From Pardosa pseudoannulata (taxonomy: Eukaryota; Arthropoda; Arachnida; Araneae; Lycosidae): a stretch of DNA of 64,000 bases. Positions within the stretch are counted from its first letter, which is position 1. Each line of letters starts with the position of its first letter. The stretch covers positions 164,890,928 through 164,954,927 of the forward strand of contig CM063510.1 of NCBI GenBank assembly GCA_032207245.1. The letters are read 5' to 3'. Positions 33,929-46,989 of the stretch are shown piece after piece. A program made the translations under genes and the position numbers. The notes below the pieces were generated by a model that was not told where the DNA came from, ran no database searches, and was given only the letters and a program-made list of their open reading frames with translations.

Positions 33929-35010
33929 GTGATGAGGCGATTTAGATCAGTTATATAATTTATTCATTCATACAAGAAATCAAATGCTCAGGATCTAAAT
34001 CTGACCTCATCACATCTTTGTAAAAGACAGAGGAGCATAAATTTACATTCAACGGATATTGTTGTCTTATACGGTGGTCTCGGGCGGGGTTCTGATCCCA
34101 GTTCTGGAGTTGAATCCCGTCTCCGTACTTGACATTAAATAAGAATGTACCTTTGTGGAGTTATTTATGAGTCCCTAAGGGACAGTGCCCAATTAGAAGG
34201 GATAAGGTCTTCGACGTTGGCGGTCTCAAGGAGGGGTTTAAGAAGACCAATTGGATTGTCACAACTACCCCGATTGGATGATAAGAAGGAAGAGGGGACA
34301 AGGATGAAATTAATAAAACAAAAAAGATCGAAAAGAAGAAAATGTGAAGTTGTTCAATAGTCGAGACGAAGAGAGGAGTCCGACAGAAGAGGTTCGGAAG
34401 TCGAGACGAGGAGGGAGTCCGACAGAAGGTGTTCGATAGTCCAGACGAAGAGAGGAGTCCGACGGAACGAGTTCGAGAGTCCAGCCAAGTCCGACAGGAA
34501 GTGTTCCTGCATCAAATAGCACGGCCGCACCCCAAAAACTCAGGAGGAAGCCCCTGACCAGACCGACGAGAGATCCATAGATACCCATCAACCAGCAGTG
34601 TTCCGGGCACACCATTTTAACTCCCCAAAGGTACCCCCTTTTACATACATTTTGAAATTGAGATTAGGTCCTCTCTCTTATATTTACATAATAGCTTAAG
34701 TATTAAAAAATTATTGTCAGAACTAATTTAGAAGATGTTGATAAAACATATTTTATGAAAATTAGCATCAGTTTTGTAATGTACATAGATGTATATATAT
34801 TATAATAAATTTATTTTTTTTATATTAAGCTAGTTTCGGATGCTGTTAATTTAGCTTTTAGTTTAGTTTCATTTCTTATGTCTGTAGTTTCTCAGAACCT
34901 GTGGTTAAATTTAGTACTAAAATACTTTTACACAACGCAATCAAAATAAAATCCCACTATACATTTGATCACAGGTTAATACTCAAATAAAAACGAGGAC
35001 TACACGACAC
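33929..35010 (+). repeat. large inverted repeat, right arm (partner 29538-30520)
   Basis: Reverse-complement partner of the left arm. It begins with its own small inverted pair (GATGAGGCGATTTAGATC / GATCTAAATCTGACCTCATC, 33931-34015). The plus frame 34145-34360 repeats MYLCGVIYESLRDSAQLEG, then changes frame. At 34355-34507 the minisatellite unit (GGAGTCCGACAGAAG...GTTCGATAGTCGAGACGA) occurs four times, against two in the left arm, which explains the ~100-bp length difference. The function of the original element is unknown. Confidence 0.9.
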
Positions 35011-35720
35011 TTATAAATTTTCAAATCAAAGTCTCGTGTTTAGAACTGTGATAAAAACTGATACATTAAATGAAAGGCTTAATACACGCATAAATGCATT
35101 TCCAGTTACCATTTTTCGGGGAAAGCGGTGAACATTATGAATTTAATACGCGTCTCCCGCGATTCGTGAATAGTCCGCATAACTGAGTCAGGCACACACG
35201 ATGATATGACGGTGTAGGACGAGTAATTAACGAGATTCCTGGAAGGACGGTCGTGGAATGTTTTACCCGGTGTTGCCGGTGTTTGTTCTGCTTTCTAAAT
35301 GAAAGTTATTCCAACTATTCGGAGAACTGCAATCCCTTGTCTAGTTCGCGATGCCGTTGTTTTCTGCTCCGTAGACCAAGATATCAGACGATATTTTATA
35401 TTCATAACACAAATTCATATCACAAATGGAATTGAATATTCCATGTATTTATAGTATACATCAATTAATATTCATACAGCTGTGTAGGGTTATACGTAAT
35501 AATTTTCTCAACAGGAATGTAAATATGTAACCCTGCATGAATTTTTTGCAAAAATTTAATTTTATATTCTTATATTTTCTCATCTTATGGGATAACACAG
35601 CATATAATAAAATAAAATGTGCAGAAAACTAAAAATTATTTATATTATTACAATTTATATGAACTTTTTTTATGAGATTTACGTTTCTATAGAATGATTG
35701 TACAGTATTATTATGAACAA
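35011..35720. other. unassigned, with a GC-richer patch 35105-35400
   Basis: The patch (GTCTCCCGCGATTCGTGAAT and onwards) stands out from its AT-rich surroundings. A 60-codon cysteine-containing ORF (35253-35435) lacks splice signals or a known motif. It could be a fragment of an old element. Confidence 0.35.
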
Positions 35721-36345
35721 ATATATATAGCCTGTCATACGACGGGATCAATAAAATTTTTAATTTTCCAGAATTGTGTAAAGTATCTCAAAGTTTTGGA
35801 CATGGTTAAGTATAAAACTAACATTAAAATATCTATACTGACAATATGATAGTCGCCAAATTTAATTTATCTTGTCATATTAAGTGATAGGATCGACAGC
35901 AGAGGTTTTAATAATGATAGTGATTATTTGTCGGTATATATGAATGATGTCCAAAATTGAGCGAATCGATTGCAAACCGTGTGGTTATGTATAAAAAAAA
36001 CAAACACACAAACAAAATAACTTCTTAATTTTCAAAGATATATAACTTAAACGCTAGATATTTATTAGTCCGTGAAATAGATTCCTAGACTTTTATGAAA
36101 ATAATTTGTTGACAATATCAGTGATAAAATTTTCATTGCAAGAAAAATTAATCGATGATTAAAATTAAAATTATGACATATATACCTGATCTATTATTCA
36201 AGCCAAATATAAAACAAAATTATTTACGTCATATTTAAGTTCAGTGATAAAACGTATGAAAATAATGCAGACGATATTTAAATAATTTAAAATAAGAAAT
36301 GATTAAATGAGATGGTTGAAGGAATGACGTCATAATGCTAGAAAT
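35721..36345 (-). mobile_element. Helitron fragment, 5'-truncated, decayed 3' end
   Basis: The degraded hairpin CCTGTCATACGACGGG at 35731-35746 marks the 3' side; the CTAG is lost. The body to about 36345 matches the Helitrons at 11362-12298 (inverted) and 56747-57569, including ACCGTGTGGTTATGTATAAA, TTATTAGTCCGTGAAATAGA and GTTCAGTGATAAAACGTATG. The 5' ~300 bp of those copies is missing. Confidence 0.82.
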
Positions 36346-36639
36346 TTTTTTCATTTTTACCTATTTATTATGTGATTAGTACCCCAAATGTACTGAATTA
36401 CATAAAATGTTTCAATTATCAGATCCGCTTTATAATAGGAAGAAATTTGTGAATGTGAATCTTATGATAAAAGGCTGTGTTCAGTATAAAAAACCTGTGT
36501 TATACAGAAATTGTCATATACTTACCTTGATTATGTACACAGGTCAGATATAATACTGTATTGTTTAGATGAGAAAATCAATTGAATAAAAAACCAGAAA
36601 CAATGTCGCAGAGTTTGTTATCGTATAAATGCCTTATCC
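36346..36639. other. AT-rich spacer
   Basis: No repeat partner or coding signature seen. Confidence 0.4.
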
Positions 36640-38450
36640 CACTTCAATTTGTATATGGTGAGAAAGCTATACATTCACTTTAGGAATCCTTTACCCAATT
36701 AAAAATGCTGGATTTCTAGTGTGATAGCAAAAAATGTTCAACTGATTAAAGGCCTAATTACAAATTATTCTGAACCAAAATCAATCGGTAGAATCGGTTT
36801 TGAATTAAACAAGAAATTTGAGCAATTTTCGTTTGGAAAAGGAGTCTTAAATCAAATCTTTTGCTTTACCAACTCGTATTGATTGACTTGTGATAATACC
36901 TTAAAAAGAATGAAGCCGAGAATCGTCATTTTATTTCTTGTCATATGTTAGCTTGTAAGGAGCGAATTCAGTTTCGGATTTCTCTCTCTCTTTTTTTTTA
37001 AATAAAGAATCTGCAAATTTCTCTTGTGATAGATGAAAATTTTCAGCTAATTAGAGGCCTAATCACTCGTTAACCTGAACCAAAATTTTTGACATTAAGC
37101 GAGAAATTAGCGCATTCTGCATGTGAAAAAGAAATATTAAACCTTTTAATACGAATTCGTTGCTTTTTCAACTCGTACTGATTGACGTATGATAAGACCT
37201 TAGAAAGAATGGAAATGTGAAATCGTCATATTAGATCTTATCAGATGTTCGCTTGTAAACAACGATTTCGGTTTCAACTTTCTTATTCTGATGAAGAATG
37301 CACTTTTCATGTGATAGAAATATTTTTCGTTTAATTAAAGTCCTAATCACTCATTAACCTGAACCAAAATAAATCCAAAGAAAAATTTTCAGGTATGAAA
37401 CGAGGAATCAGCTCAATCTTCATTTGATAAAAGAATCCTAAATAAAATCTGTTGCTTTTTCAGATCGTACTCGTTGACTTACTACATGAAGATATGAAAT
37501 CACCAATTTATCAATCAATCAATCATGTCAACCATTACGAGTTGCATAAGAAATGTATTCGGGTTAGAATTACTTTTTCAGATGATGAATGCTCTGATTT
37601 CTCGTGTGATAACCAAACATTTTAGCTCATTGATTTTGATTCAGGTTGAGGTGACATTAAGCCTGTAATCAGTCGAAGATTTCTCGCTATGAAACGATAA
37701 ATGTGGCCATTCTCCATTTTTGAAAAGAATCCTAAACTGAATAAGTTCCTTTTTCAAATCCTACAGGTTAACGTTGGATGAGGTTTTACATAGAATAAAG
37801 ATATGAAACCGTCAATTTGGGTTTTATCACAAGTCATGTACGAGTTGAAAAACGCAACAGATTTGGTTTTGGATCCTAAACTGAATCAGATGCTTTTTTC
37901 AAATCCTACAGGTTGACGTTGCATAGGGTTTTATAGAGAATGACGATAAGAAACCGTCAATTGGGGTGTTATCACAAGTCATGTACATGTTGAAAACTCT
38001 GGTTGTGGATTCTTTTTTCAGATGAAGAATGCGCGTGTAGTTATGAAAATTTTCTAACTTTTGGACGTGTTTAGACCTGTAATCAGCTGAAAAATTTCTT
38101 TTTCACACGGGACATCAGCGCATACTTCATTAAAAAAATTAATCCCAAACTGAATCTGTTGATTTTTCCATGCGTACAAGTTAACGTGTGATAATATGTT
38201 ATGGATACATTATTGAGACGTAAAATGATGGTTTCACATCTTCAATATCTTTAAGGTCTTATCACGCACGAACTATTTCAAGTTCAAATAGTAACAAATC
38301 CGGTTTAGGACGAATTTTTCTTATGCGCTGATTTCCCGTTTGATACTGAAAAATGTTCATCCGACTGAATTTGGTTCAGGTTCATGTATGATTAGACCTT
38401 TGATCAGTTTAACATTTATCCCCTTCGAGGACTACATGTAAATGCTATAC
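36640..38450. repeat. ~290-bp satellite with self-inverted halves, about six units
   Basis: The phrase TTGCTTTTTCAACTCGTAC (variants) occurs near 36870, 37158, 37452, 37746, 37892 and 38163, with spacings 288, 294, 294, 146 and 271. Each unit also has a GAATGCGCTGATTTCTCG-like word and its inverse CGAGAAATCAGCGCATTC-like word, plus CTGAACCAAAAT and its inverse. Units are therefore partly palindromic, and some halves are flipped. One half-unit is short. A further decayed unit lies at 38895-38965, past the SINE. Confidence 0.85.
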
Positions 38451-38579
38451 GAGTCGACTGTTCTACAAACCGTTGCCGTTTAATGCCATCTAATAATCAA
38501 ATCTGGCATTTAAAAATTAAAACAAAACATTCAGATCCCCTATTACACATATGCGACGCTGGTCTCTCAATATCAACAG

Positions 38580-38757
38580 AATGGTAGAGCGCTGCTCTTC
38601 GGAACCGGAGTTCGCGGGTTCGAATCCCGCTGCTGGCATGGATGTTTGTTGCCGTTCGGAATCGGCGTTAAACTGTAGGTCCCGGTCTCATTAGCCCTCG
38701 TGTGCAAAACAGTAGACCGTAGCGCTCCAAACCAAACCAAACCAAACCAAACCAAAC
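38580..38757 (+). mobile_element. tRNA-derived SINE, family 1, youngest-looking copy
   Basis: The head contains ATGGTAGAGCGCTG (A box) and GGGTTCGAATCCCGC (B box). The body has GTAGGTCCCGGTCTCATTAG, and the tail is an (AAACC)n run at 38729-38758. A perfect 14-bp duplication, CTCAATATCAACAG, flanks it (38566-38579 and 38758-38771). The clean duplication and pentanucleotide tail suggest recent insertion. Confidence 0.95.
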
Positions 38758-38771
38758 CTCAATATCAACAG

Positions 38772-39858
38772 TAGATCATAGCTTGGAAGCGACGCTGGAC
38801 TGATAAGAGTGAAATCGCTGCGTCGCGTATACGAGACGTTTGTCGCGAACGGGTTACTGCTATCACACGAGATATTCAACAATATAATTTTTTGTAAAAG
38901 GAACCCTAAACAGAATGTTACTTTATCAAACCTTAAAAGTTGATGAGGGATAAGCCCTCAAGAACGTTTCAACAGGTCTGTCCAACTTACTAAATCGTTG
39001 ATAAAAACCACACCATAACAAAGCATATTCCTTGGTCGCTTAAGGTTCCTTTTATGTATTTCATTAAATATAATAAGGTTCAATATATAAATATAATGTT
39101 TTTTTTAAATGTATTTCATTAAAAAGATTTCATAAGAATCTGAAAAATGTTCATTAAATATTATTCAAGATATAAGAGAGGGAATATTTTGTAACAAATA
39201 TTACAAAAGATGAATATAGTAAAAAAACTTCTTAAAATTTCTACGACGAAAATAGTTCTTGAAATGGTCGGTTACTTACATTTTTTGACATAACTTTATA
39301 AGATATGTATCTATAAAACATTGTTTACAAAATTAGAAAAATAATAAATTACTATTTAGGGAAAAGCCTTTTTTTCTCTCAATTTTCTAACAGCGATAAA
39401 ACTTTTATATGGAATATATTTTTTATTTTTGCTGTGCAAACATTTCATGATTCACGAACTAGAAAATTTCGTAAGAGTTAATTGGATTTTTTTTGTCTGT
39501 GTTTAAACGAAAATTTTGTTTAAAAATAGGGCTGAATATAATCAGAATTTTCATGAACAAAGTTTTATATTTTTGACAGGTATTTGATTTTATTAAACGA
39601 GTTATAGAACTATTTTATTTCACTTATTTTTAATCGCAAAAAGAGGAAGTTTTCTGGTGAAAGCTTTTCTCGAACATTTTTTGTGCTCGTACATGTATTG
39701 ATTTAATCACTAACTACAGATAATTAATAAAATTTATTATCTCTTCATGATAACTGAACGAAAGTAAAAACTTATTTTAGCAATTATATGAATAATTTTT
39801 TTAAAGTTTATTATTTTTTGCTTGGGTTTATGGATTTGTTTTACTTCTATTAATTCTT
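38772..39858. other. AT-rich spacer with no recognised gene
   Basis: The first ~130 bases (GCGACGCTGGACTG, CTGCGTCGCGTATACGAGACG) are less AT-rich and unassigned. A decayed satellite unit follows at 38895-38965. The remainder has no support for genes. Confidence 0.4.
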
Positions 39859-40485
39859 CTAACACATCGCGTGCGGGCAACGTATTTTTATGTTTTTTGC
39901 AGTCTGTCACTGGAACGCGGGTCACGTAAAAATACGTATTTAGTAGATTTGTGGTGGATACCCGTTAACCACCACAAATCTACTAAATAGTATAATTATA
40001 TGTATGTGTGAAATATGCTTGTTGTTTGCATTGCTATTCAACGCTTTGCATTTTTTCTTTCGAAAAGTTATGATTGTCGAGTGACTCGGTCTTTTGTTGA
40101 GTTATTTAGACTTCAATCGAATTCCCAGCTCCAGAGTCGTGTTTTGTCAATTCGAAGCTTGGTTTTTTATTGTTAAATACAAAATTGATAAAATGAGCCG
40201 TTGTGACAAAGATAGTGATGAAGAAATAAGCTGTGACAGATCATCGGAATTTAATTTTAAAAATCGTATATTTTTGTGATTTCGTAAAAATATTGTTTTT
40301 TTTTTGTTAAATAATCATACAGTATATATATTAAAGTGTAAAATCAAAAAGATTCGTTCATAAAAACAAGGTAGTTTTCGATTGACTGCGATTTTTCTGA
40401 ATAACTAAACTTTCGCTCGATTCACGAAAAAACGCCTGCTGCAAGCGTAAGTTGGCGTGAAATATATCCGCATGTCAAGTGTTAA
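39859..40485 (-). mobile_element. piggyBac-type element, TTAACACAT family, copy 2
   Basis: The left end CTAACACATCGCGTGCGGG (39859, TTAA mutated to CTAA) and right end CCGCATGTCAAGTGTTAA (to 40485) are inverted copies. Terminal zones match the 20571-21133 copy in opposite orientation, including the TACGTGACCCGCG module (39923-39935 on minus). A perfect 21-bp hairpin sits inside (39937-39989). From 40194 a plus-strand frame starts MSRCDKDSDEEISCDRSSEF and stops at 40277-40279. An acidic N-terminus is common in piggyBac transposases, so this may be the start of the lost transposase, but that is uncertain. Confidence 0.75.
39937..39989. repeat. perfect 21-bp inverted repeat (hairpin)
   Basis: The arms 39937-39957 and 39969-39989 are exact reverse complements, built on TTTAGTAGATTTGTGGTGG and its inverse, with an 11-base loop. 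It lies about 80 bp inside the left end of the piggyBac-type element and is absent from copy 1. Its perfection in otherwise decayed DNA is notable. Confidence 0.95.
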
Positions 40486-42745
<2,260 letters not shown>

Positions 42746-43498
42746 GATTTCTTTATAGAAAAAAAAACTATATAAAACTTTTATAGACAGACAAGTGTGG
42801 AGCATGCAAGGACATTTAAAATAATAAAACATAAATTATTCTTTAGGTCATGTTCCTTTTTTTTAATTTCATAAATTTTTAGAAATGAGTATCTAGAATA
42901 AATCTTACCTAAATTTTCTGACCTAAACAAATTCAGATACGAATACTTTCAAATTTTCATATGCTATACTATAGAAGTTGAAAAAAATAAAATAGGTACT
43001 CATATTGATGTTATTTAGTAAGCATCTTTAAAATGTATATTGAAAAACTAAACATAAAATTACTAAAAATTGATAGATTTTATATTAATTAACAGGGGAT
43101 TTTTTTATAGAAAAGAACAACTTATGAGGGGACATTTTGAACATCACTTTAACATGCACTCAATGCATGATTTTGATTTAAATTGCATAAATGAATTGAT
43201 TGGGAGAATTTGAGTCGTTTTGTCAGAATTATGGAATTTAACACAATTAATATACATTATACTTCCACAACATGTCTGTTGAACGATCGTTTTAATTGCA
43301 TTAAAAGAATTAAAGCATTCACCAGATGTAGGTAAAGTGAATAGAGACTGACCGTACTCACTTCAATATTAAATTAAAAAAAACTAATGCTAACTTTGAA
43401 GAAAACTTAGAACTTTAAAGTAGTCATAGAGGAAATTTTAAAATAAAATTAATAATAAAAAATGCAATTAAAAAATATAATGTAAAATTAAAATTATT
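42746..43498. other. AT-rich spacer
   Basis: No repeat ends or coding signatures seen. Confidence 0.45.

Positions 43499-43566
<68 letters not shown>
43499..43566. repeat. (TA)n microsatellite
   Basis: Uninterrupted TA dinucleotides. Confidence 0.97.
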
Positions 43567-43570
<4 letters not shown>

Positions 43571-44115
43571 CAAATAAAATCTATTGCAACATTTGTCATA
43601 TTGAAAAACAGATTTATTTAAATTTAGCTATTTTGGGTGTCCGTTTTTTATTCTTTCGGTTTATCTGTGATAAAACCGTTGACTTCTGTTGATTCTACGC
43701 ATGTGCAAGTTTTGTTCTTAATAACTGACCATTTAGAAAACTCTTTAAAAAGTCGTCTGATTTCATACAATTCCTTTGTTTAGCATTGGGAGAGGCTACT
43801 ATGATGAAACAAAAATCGCTCTTTTCTTTTTGTTTTTTTTTAATTTTTTAAATTAAAGTTTTAAAAAAGGTGCCAACAAAAGCAGTTACACTAAAACTGT
43901 ATTGGAATACTTTCTAAGTAGTAACAGTTTTAATTTAATTCATTTTTTAGAATTACTTTATATTTATGATATGCAAATTAATGTTTTTTATGAACACTAA
44001 TTTAAATTGCGATTTTGTACATAAAATGTTCAAAAGTATTTGATAAATTACATATTTATTTGTACCACAGTAATTGTAGGGTCCGATTTTAACAATAGAA
44101 TACTTTTGACCTTGA
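43567..44115. other. AT-rich spacer
   Basis: No gene or repeat recognised. Confidence 0.45.
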
Positions 44116-44293
44116 GTAGAATACTTTGTTTTCGACAGATCTCAAGGTCCGGGGTTCATTTCTAATTTCGGTTGCTTCTATAGATATTCTTAGTCATTCA
44201 GAATTCGCTTTAAGTTATAGGTCCTGACTTAATTAGCCCTCATGTAGCAAAATAAAAAAGAGGCGTAACACTCCAAACCAAATAAATCAAACC
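44116..44293 (+). mobile_element. tRNA-derived SINE, family 1, heavily decayed
   Basis: Family words survive in order: TCAAGGTCCGGGGTTCATTT (B-box area), CATTCAGAATTCGCTTTAAG, TAGGTCCTGACTTAATTAGC and CACTCCAAACCAAATAAATC. The A box is unrecognisable and no target duplication remains, so this is an old copy. Confidence 0.7.
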
Positions 44294-44892
44294 TTTAATT
44301 TCCATTTTTCAGTAAAATTTTAATATGATCTTTATCATTTGTTTTATGTAAAATCACTTGAAATATTTTTTGTCTTTAATTTGTATGAAACAAAAATATA
44401 TTTAGTATGATGTATATGCACCCAAGTATGTAATTATAGGAATGCACTTCAATGAGAATACTGTTGTAAAATAATATTTGAAATGCGTATAAATGTAATT
44501 TTAATAATAAAACTCGATTAAATATTGATATCCCTATATCTATCATTTGCCTATCTTACTGTAAAATCTGAGTTATTTTACTGCAAATTCTTTCTTATGT
44601 TATAGGAAGGGTAAAAAGTCAGAATAAGCTATTTCTCTGACTGGTCCACATAAAACACACCTAAAAATTTCTAAATCAGAGCACTACCAGCTATTGCTTC
44701 AGGATAATGAAACCCATGGAGCAGTGGTTTTCAGTACTGAAAGGCATTACTCCACCTTTTGGGCCTTTATCCGGCTTGAAAACATTCAAAGTGTATTGCG
44801 AATTAGCTATTTATGTTGATTTTTTACAGTGTGTTTAGCATTTATATTGAAATACAACTGGATATCGGATTTCATATAAGATGCATACAATT
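44294..44892. other. AT-rich spacer
   Basis: No gene or repeat recognised. Confidence 0.45.
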
Positions 44893-44894
44893 TA

Positions 44895-46397
44895 CACTCA
44901 TGTCCATAAATTAAGGATAATTCAGAATCACACAGAAATTGAGCTCTAAAATAAAAATTTCACCTGTAGAATTATCACACACATCTTGAAGAAGGATATG
45001 CAAATTGCAGAAAACCACCAGATGGCGCGGATAGTACGTCACAATGACGAGAGTGTATGACAGGGGTATATAAGGAATGATAGCAAAGAAGTAAAATTGT
45101 TCACAAGCGCTTTAAAAGCCTTTCAGTGCAATAACCGCATAGTTATGGCACAAAGGAAGCATTTGGATGATTTTTTACGTGGTAGAATTATCGGACGACT
45201 GGAATGTGGACGTACCCAGCTGGAAGTATCCGAGGAACTTGGAATCGCCCAGAGTGTCATCTCCAGGCTTTGGCAACGATTCAAACATGATGGTAATGTG
45301 AATAGATGTTACAGCACAGGTCGCCCCCGAGTTACTACGCCGAATGATGACCGGTATTTGGCAATTACTGCCAAAAGAAACAGACGGAGCACAGCATCAG
45401 ACCTGTCTCGTCAGCTCTCTTCAGCTACCGGTACGACAGTTTCAAGGCAGACCGTGTACAGACGCTTAGGGAACATTGGTCTATATGCTCGTAGGCCTGT
45501 CAGATGTGTTCCCCTTACCGCAACTCACTGTCGCCTGCGATTATGCTGGGCTAGAGAGCATGTATTGTGGACACCGCAACAGTGGTCTTGTGTGATGTTT
45601 TCCGACGAGTCCAGGTTCAGTTTACATTCTGATTCTCGCCGGACTTTCATATGGAGAGCGCCAAGTACCCGTTACCACCAAGAGAACACCATTGAACGAC
45701 ACCGTTACGGTGGTGCAGGATGGCTCGTTTGGGGAGGAATTATTCTTGGTTCCAGAACTGACCTGCATGTTCAGAGTGTAACGATGACAGGCCACATCTA
45801 TCGGGATGTCATTCTGGAACAACATGTACGTTTGCTTCGGGGCGCCATGGGTACTAAATTTCTGTATATGGATGAAAACGCCCGACCTCACCGTGCAAAT
45901 AATTTGGACGAATGCCTTCAATCGGAGGATATCACCCGTATGAATTGACCTGCATACTCACCGGACTTGAATCCAATAGAGCATGTGTGGGACATGCTTG
46001 GCCGACGAATTGCAGCCCGTCAACCCCCTCCCAACTGTCTATCGGAACTTCGGAGGGCATTGCTTGATGAGTGGTGTAATTTTCCCCAAGATCAGATTGA
46101 TAATCTGATACTCAGCATGCGTAGGCGTTGTAACGCTTGTATTGCATCGTCCGAGAGACATACTCCGTATTAACCATCATACTAACCATGTTATACTGTT
46201 TTCTGTAAATAGGTTCTTTTTTGAAATTTGCTGCAGGGAGTAAAATTCGCAATTTTTATTAATTGTCAAACATATAGCATCTTTTTTGCTCTTTACCTTT
46301 TGTTTAATAAATAGACTTTACAAATAAGTCAAATTTGTTTTGCTTTTGTCTCTTTCATTGCCCGAACTTCATTATCCTTAATTTATGGACATGAGTG
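44895..46397 (+). mobile_element. Tc1-like transposon, full length
   Basis: The perfect inverted ends CACTCATGTCCATAAATTAA (44895) and its inverse ending at 46397 extend through GGATAAT, 27 bp in all. TA lies at 44893-44894 and 46398-46399. The 1503-bp length is normal for Tc1 elements. It encodes one transposase with a single stop (separate entry). It is the best-preserved transposon in the window. Confidence 0.97.
45145..46173 (+). pseudogene. Tc1-family transposase with one premature stop
   Basis: Start chosen at ATG 45145 (MAQRKHLDDFLRGRIIGRLE). The upstream ATG 45097 adds only a non-homologous leader. The paired-like helix-turn-helix DNA-binding region spans the first ~110 residues (GRTQLEVSEELGI, STGRPRVT). 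The DDE domain follows: first aspartate in VMFSDESRF, second block LYMDENARPHRA, third SPDLNPIEHVWD. The frame is open to TGA at 45946-45948, where the family has a tryptophan codon (R-M-N/D-W-P-A-Y-S-P), then continues in frame to TAA 46171-46173. So one TGG-to-TGA change cuts the protein before the catalytic glutamate. In the second block the usual aspartate before NA is glutamate (DEN instead of DDN), which would also harm or shift catalysis. Confidence 0.95.
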
Positions 46398-46399
46398 TA

Positions 46400-46870
46400 T
46401 AAAGTTAAGTCATGATGGAACAGCCAAAAGGTATGAAAAGACTCTGAATTAAAGTATTAAAACTTTAAACTGTTTCGAGAACCTAAACTTTTTGCTACAT
46501 CACTACATCATAACCAACAGTATTTGCCGTAATTTTTAAAATCTAATGAAATTTTGAATTTGGAGTGTTAGCCTTCTTTTTTCCCTCATTTTTCTTTTAA
46601 ATGAGACCTTGGTGAACTTGGAATAATGCATTAGCTATTTTTTGTTATTTTCTGTTGTGCAGTATGTCATATATTTAGATAACAAAGTCTTTGATATTAA
46701 CCAACCAGGTGTTCCGATATATTGGTGCCAATTTTTTTTCCTGGCAACCCTGTTCTATTGGAGAAATTATATCGTTTGGTCGTCCTAATAATTCATATTT
46801 GGATTGATTAGTCTTACGCTATGCAGCTATTTCTCTCTGCTTTCTCAAACGTTCTATCTTAAAATTAAAA
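46400..46870. other. AT-rich DNA upstream of the candidate exon
   Basis: The last ~130 bases are slightly less AT-rich (CTGGCAACCCTGTTCTATTGG, CTCTCTGCTTTCTCAAACG) and could be a 5' untranslated region. No TATA box or initiator could be singled out. Confidence 0.3.
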
Positions 46871-46948
46871 ATGGATAATATCTCAAGAAGATATGCCAGG
46901 GCGACGATCCGTAGATTGTCGAAAGTTGAAAACGACGCACAATCATCT
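46871..46948 (+). CDS. candidate first coding exon, unknown protein
   Basis: ATG at 46871 opens 26 codons (MDNISRRYARATIRRLSKVE...) that end exactly at a consensus 5' splice site, TCT|GTAAGTATTT. Base composition (GGGCGACGATCC) is clearly richer in G+C than the AT-rich DNA on both sides. No stop interrupts it. It ends in phase 0, as the candidate exon at 59003 begins. The peptide is basic and arginine-rich; I recognise no domain. A short chance ORF beside a chance GTAAGT is the alternative, so confidence is low. Confidence 0.35.
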
Positions 46949-46989
46949 GTAAGTATTTTATTTTTTTAAATTATTTTTTTTGAAAGTAT

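Noticed and set aside
38580..38650. tRNA gene suggested by good A and B boxes
   Set aside because: No acceptor stem or CCA-ready 3' end, continues into the SINE body, and is flanked by a target-site duplication.
45622..45921. 99-codon minus-strand ORF
   Set aside because: Shadow of the Tc1 transposase frame on the plus strand.
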